DNA of 15,191 nt. It comes from an uncultured Clostridia bacterium. GTDB lineage: Bacteria > Bacillota_A > Clostridia > TANB77 > CAG-508. Within the stretch, counting starts at the first letter, position 1, and the number at the start of each line of letters is the position of its first letter. The position numbers and the translations under genes are program-made. The notes beneath the pieces were generated by a model. The model was not told the DNA's origin, searched no databases, and was given only the letters and a program-made list of their open reading frames with translations. The DNA lies in contig CANQLO010000039.1 in NCBI GenBank assembly GCA_947624715.1, forward strand, positions 1 to 15,191, given 5' to 3'. This document shows positions 14,704-15,191 of this stretch, piece after piece.

Positions 14704-15042
14704 TTATATGATTTCTTGTATTTCACTTTCACCTTTTAAATAAATCATTTTCTTTAAAGTTTCTTTCTTTTCTTCTAATGATATTTTGTTATTTTTAAAG
14801 TACCTTTCAGCTATTTGTATAAATTCATCTGAAGTTAAAGACTTCTTATTAAATAAATTATCCATACTTACATTGAAGTAATTACTGATAACTATAGCGT
14901 CATATAGGCTCATTTCTCTTCTACCAGTTTCCCAACTAGATATTTTCGATCTACTTATATTTAAATCCTCTGCCATCTTTTCTTGTGATACATGTTTCAA
15001 AATTCTTTGTACTTTTAAATCAATTCCTAATCTATCATTCAT
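14704..15042 (-). CDS. XRE-family transcriptional regulator
   Basis: The 112-residue protein has a Cro/CI-type helix-turn-helix at about residues 8-62: LKVQRILKHVSQEKMAEDL, then NISRSKISSWETGRREMSL, then YFNVSMDNLF. The remaining 45 residues are charged and helical with no recognised domain. TAGGAG lies 7-8 bases before the ATG. It sits between an unknown gene and the Abi_2 gene on the same strand, and would be expected to control one of them or the element. The inverted repeat at 14647-14671 is a candidate target. Confidence 0.9.
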   Translation of the reverse strand: MNDRLGIDLKVQRILKHVSQEKMAEDLNISRSKISSWETGRREMSLYDAIVISNYFNVSMDNLFNKKSLTSDEFIQIAERYFKNNKISLEEKKETLKKMIYLKGESEIQEII

Positions 15043-15086
15043 TTAAATCTCCTATTTAAAAATATTAATAAAATATTGTCCTTAAT

Positions 15087-15191
15087 TTAAGTATTTATAT
15101 CAAATTCCTCTAATACTGGAATAGCACCATATCTTCCAGTTAAATAGTCTTTATTGTATGTTGCATCATTTCTAACTTTTTTACCTGTTTT
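15087..15191 (-). CDS. 3' end of an unknown protein
   Basis: Only the last 34 codons are in the window, starting at its right edge and ending with TAA at 15089-15087. The residues include VRNDATYNKDYLTGRYGAIP followed by VLEEFDINT. Codon use fits the neighbouring genes. I do not recognise the family from this piece. It lies 44 bases upstream of the XRE gene on the same strand, so the two may be co-transcribed. Confidence 0.6.
   Translation of the reverse strand, partial: KTGKKVRNDATYNKDYLTGRYGAIPVLEEFDINT

Overview
The window is AT-rich DNA from a spore-forming, Clostridia-like Firmicute. The evidence is the end of a SpoIIID gene, the rpmG-secE-nusG-rplK-rplA-rplJ-rplL order with an L10 leader, strong AGGAGG ribosome sites, and Arg encoded almost only by AGA in the core genes. 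I cannot name a species.

Layout. 1-225: 3' end of spoIIID. 274-4346: the ribosomal/secretion cluster, with a promoter and 5' hairpin ahead of rpmG, a terminator-like hairpin after nusG, an L10 autoregulatory leader before rplJ, an unusual array of four 32-bp hairpin-forming repeats between rplJ and rplL, and a terminator. rpoB, which usually follows rplL, does not appear in the remaining 10.9 kb. 4415-7355: two independently promoted and terminated genes with visibly different codon use, a DUF1874 (AcrIII-1/YddF-like, candidate ring nuclease) gene and hppA, a membrane pyrophosphatase with the residues of the K+-dependent, Na+-pumping type. 7442-10048 (+): an alpha/beta hydrolase, a transglutaminase-like protein and a 3'-truncated peptidoglycan-binding/M14 carboxypeptidase. 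10090-15191 (-): a small unknown gene, a membrane-anchored DNA/RNA non-specific endonuclease, a large serine recombinase, an Abi_2 protein, an XRE regulator and the 3' end of an unknown gene. This last part looks like mobile/defence cargo.

Most notable observation. Four accessory genes (transglutaminase-like, small unknown, endonuclease, serine recombinase) are broken in frame seven times. Every break falls exactly at an in-frame CGG codon. Every one is repaired by skipping the C, so that the next codon read is GGN (Gly), often at a family-conserved glycine. Upstream codons differ (TTT, GTT, GTA, AAT, TAT, TTC, GTA). No in-frame CGG occurs in the eight core genes, and no CGG is read as Arg anywhere in 7285-15191. 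CGG reads as ordinary Arg only in DUF1874 (once) and hppA (three times), the two genes with foreign-looking codon use. This suggests that CGG is not a normal Arg codon here: CGGN may be read as one Gly by +1 frameshifting at an unassigned/hungry codon, or by a quadruplet-reading tRNA. I regard this as the main candidate for an undescribed system. The sequence alone cannot prove that such decoding takes place.
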